Source: Acidobacteriaceae bacterium (GTDB taxonomy: Bacteria > Acidobacteriota > Terriglobia > Terriglobales > Acidobacteriaceae). Taken from it: a DNA stretch of 15,309 nt. The translations under genes were made by a program, and so were the position numbers. The notes under the pieces were generated by a model. That model worked only from the letters and a program-made list of their open reading frames with translations. It made no database searches and was not told where the DNA came from. The DNA lies in NCBI GenBank assembly GCA_003154055.1, contig PMCH01000044.1:1-15309 (forward strand), read 5' to 3'. This document shows positions 14,975 through 15,309 of this stretch, piece after piece. How positions within the stretch are numbered: the first letter of the stretch is position 1; each line of letters opens with the position of its first letter.

Positions 14975-15309
14975 GTACTAACTGCCCACTACCCTCCGGC
15001 AATCGACAGACAATTTAACGAGACGCACTGTGAGTGACGGCGTGCCCCGCGTTGAAAATTCAGGAATTCAGCGGTGTGCGCCTCATGACGCACTCTCTAA
15101 TGAACTTGTGCTTGCTGGGCCCCGATGCGGCTTCGAAAGCCAGAACCTAGGACGGGAAGGATAGATGGGCTAGGAACAGGCTCCCCCACAACGTGCTGGA
15201 ACAATGCGCCCAAAGGGAGTCGTTGTCAAGGTGCCGTGAATTTGCGGCTCCCCTAATCGCTGCTGTACTCGGATAGTTGTTGTAACATCGCATCTCTAAC
15301 AATGTCGGC
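14975..15309. other. Unassigned stretch at window end
   Basis: These 335 bases contain no supportable gene, RNA gene or clear promoter on either strand. All frames are short and have no recognisable domain. It should contain the promoter of the minus-strand ScyD-like gene, but no good -35/-10 pair could be picked. A short tandem AATTCAG/GAATTCAG occurs near 15056-15070. Confidence 0.3.

Noticed and set aside
11236..15308. Identical 11-mer AACAATGTCGG at 11236-11246 and 15298-15308 as possible attachment or target-site repeats
   Set aside because: A match this short is expected many times by chance in 15 kb, and no integrase or matching element boundary goes with it.
1..15309. CRISPR arrays, tRNA or rRNA genes, toxin-antitoxin or defence systems
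   Set aside because: No regular repeat-spacer pattern, no tRNA or rRNA-like conserved sequence and no recognisable defence protein was found on either strand.

Overview
The window looks like a soil Acidobacteriota (Terriglobia-type) chromosome. The grounds are a roughly 1200-residue Oar-like TonB-dependent receptor with an N-terminal carboxypeptidase-regulatory-like domain, a periplasmic protein with a TonB C-terminal domain, a ScyD/ScyE-like beta-propeller, moderately GC-rich DNA and scattered insertion-sequence debris. This placement is inferred from protein types; no rRNA or tRNA gene is present to confirm it.

Layout. Positions 1-1200 hold unassigned DNA, a 51-residue DUF3309-like membrane peptide and the 3' half of an IS3-type transposase. 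Positions 1214-11176 form the core: a carbohydrate-uptake locus. On the minus strand, reading from 9386 down, are a RhaT-family sugar/proton symporter, a GntR/UTRA regulator, then after a 254-bp regulatory gap the TonB-dependent receptor and two secreted proteins that look like alpha/alpha-barrel (six-hairpin glycosidase type) proteins. Divergent from the symporter, on the plus strand, is a single gene fusing N-acylmannosamine-6-phosphate 2-epimerase (NanE) to an ROK-family N-acylmannosamine kinase (NanK). Positions 11177-12700 hold an isolated phage terminase small-subunit-like gene and a 3'-truncated IS1182-type transposase. Positions 12738-14923 hold a TonB C-terminal-domain protein (plus) and the ScyD/ScyE-like protein (minus), separated by a hairpin-rich gap. 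The last 335 bases show nothing assignable.

How the core probably works (inference): the outer-membrane receptor imports an oligosaccharide, the two secreted alpha/alpha-barrel proteins trim a glycan outside the cell or in the periplasm, the RhaT-like symporter moves the sugar across the inner membrane, and the NanK and NanE halves phosphorylate N-acetylmannosamine and epimerise it to N-acetylglucosamine 6-phosphate. No sialate lyase, sialidase or SusD-like protein is in the window, so the source may be a ManNAc-containing glycan rather than sialic acid. A TGTnTAnACA GntR-type operator lies between the -35 and -10 of the receptor promoter, and a partial copy (CTATACA) sits in the divergent symporter/NanE-NanK promoter region, which would make one regulator control the whole locus.
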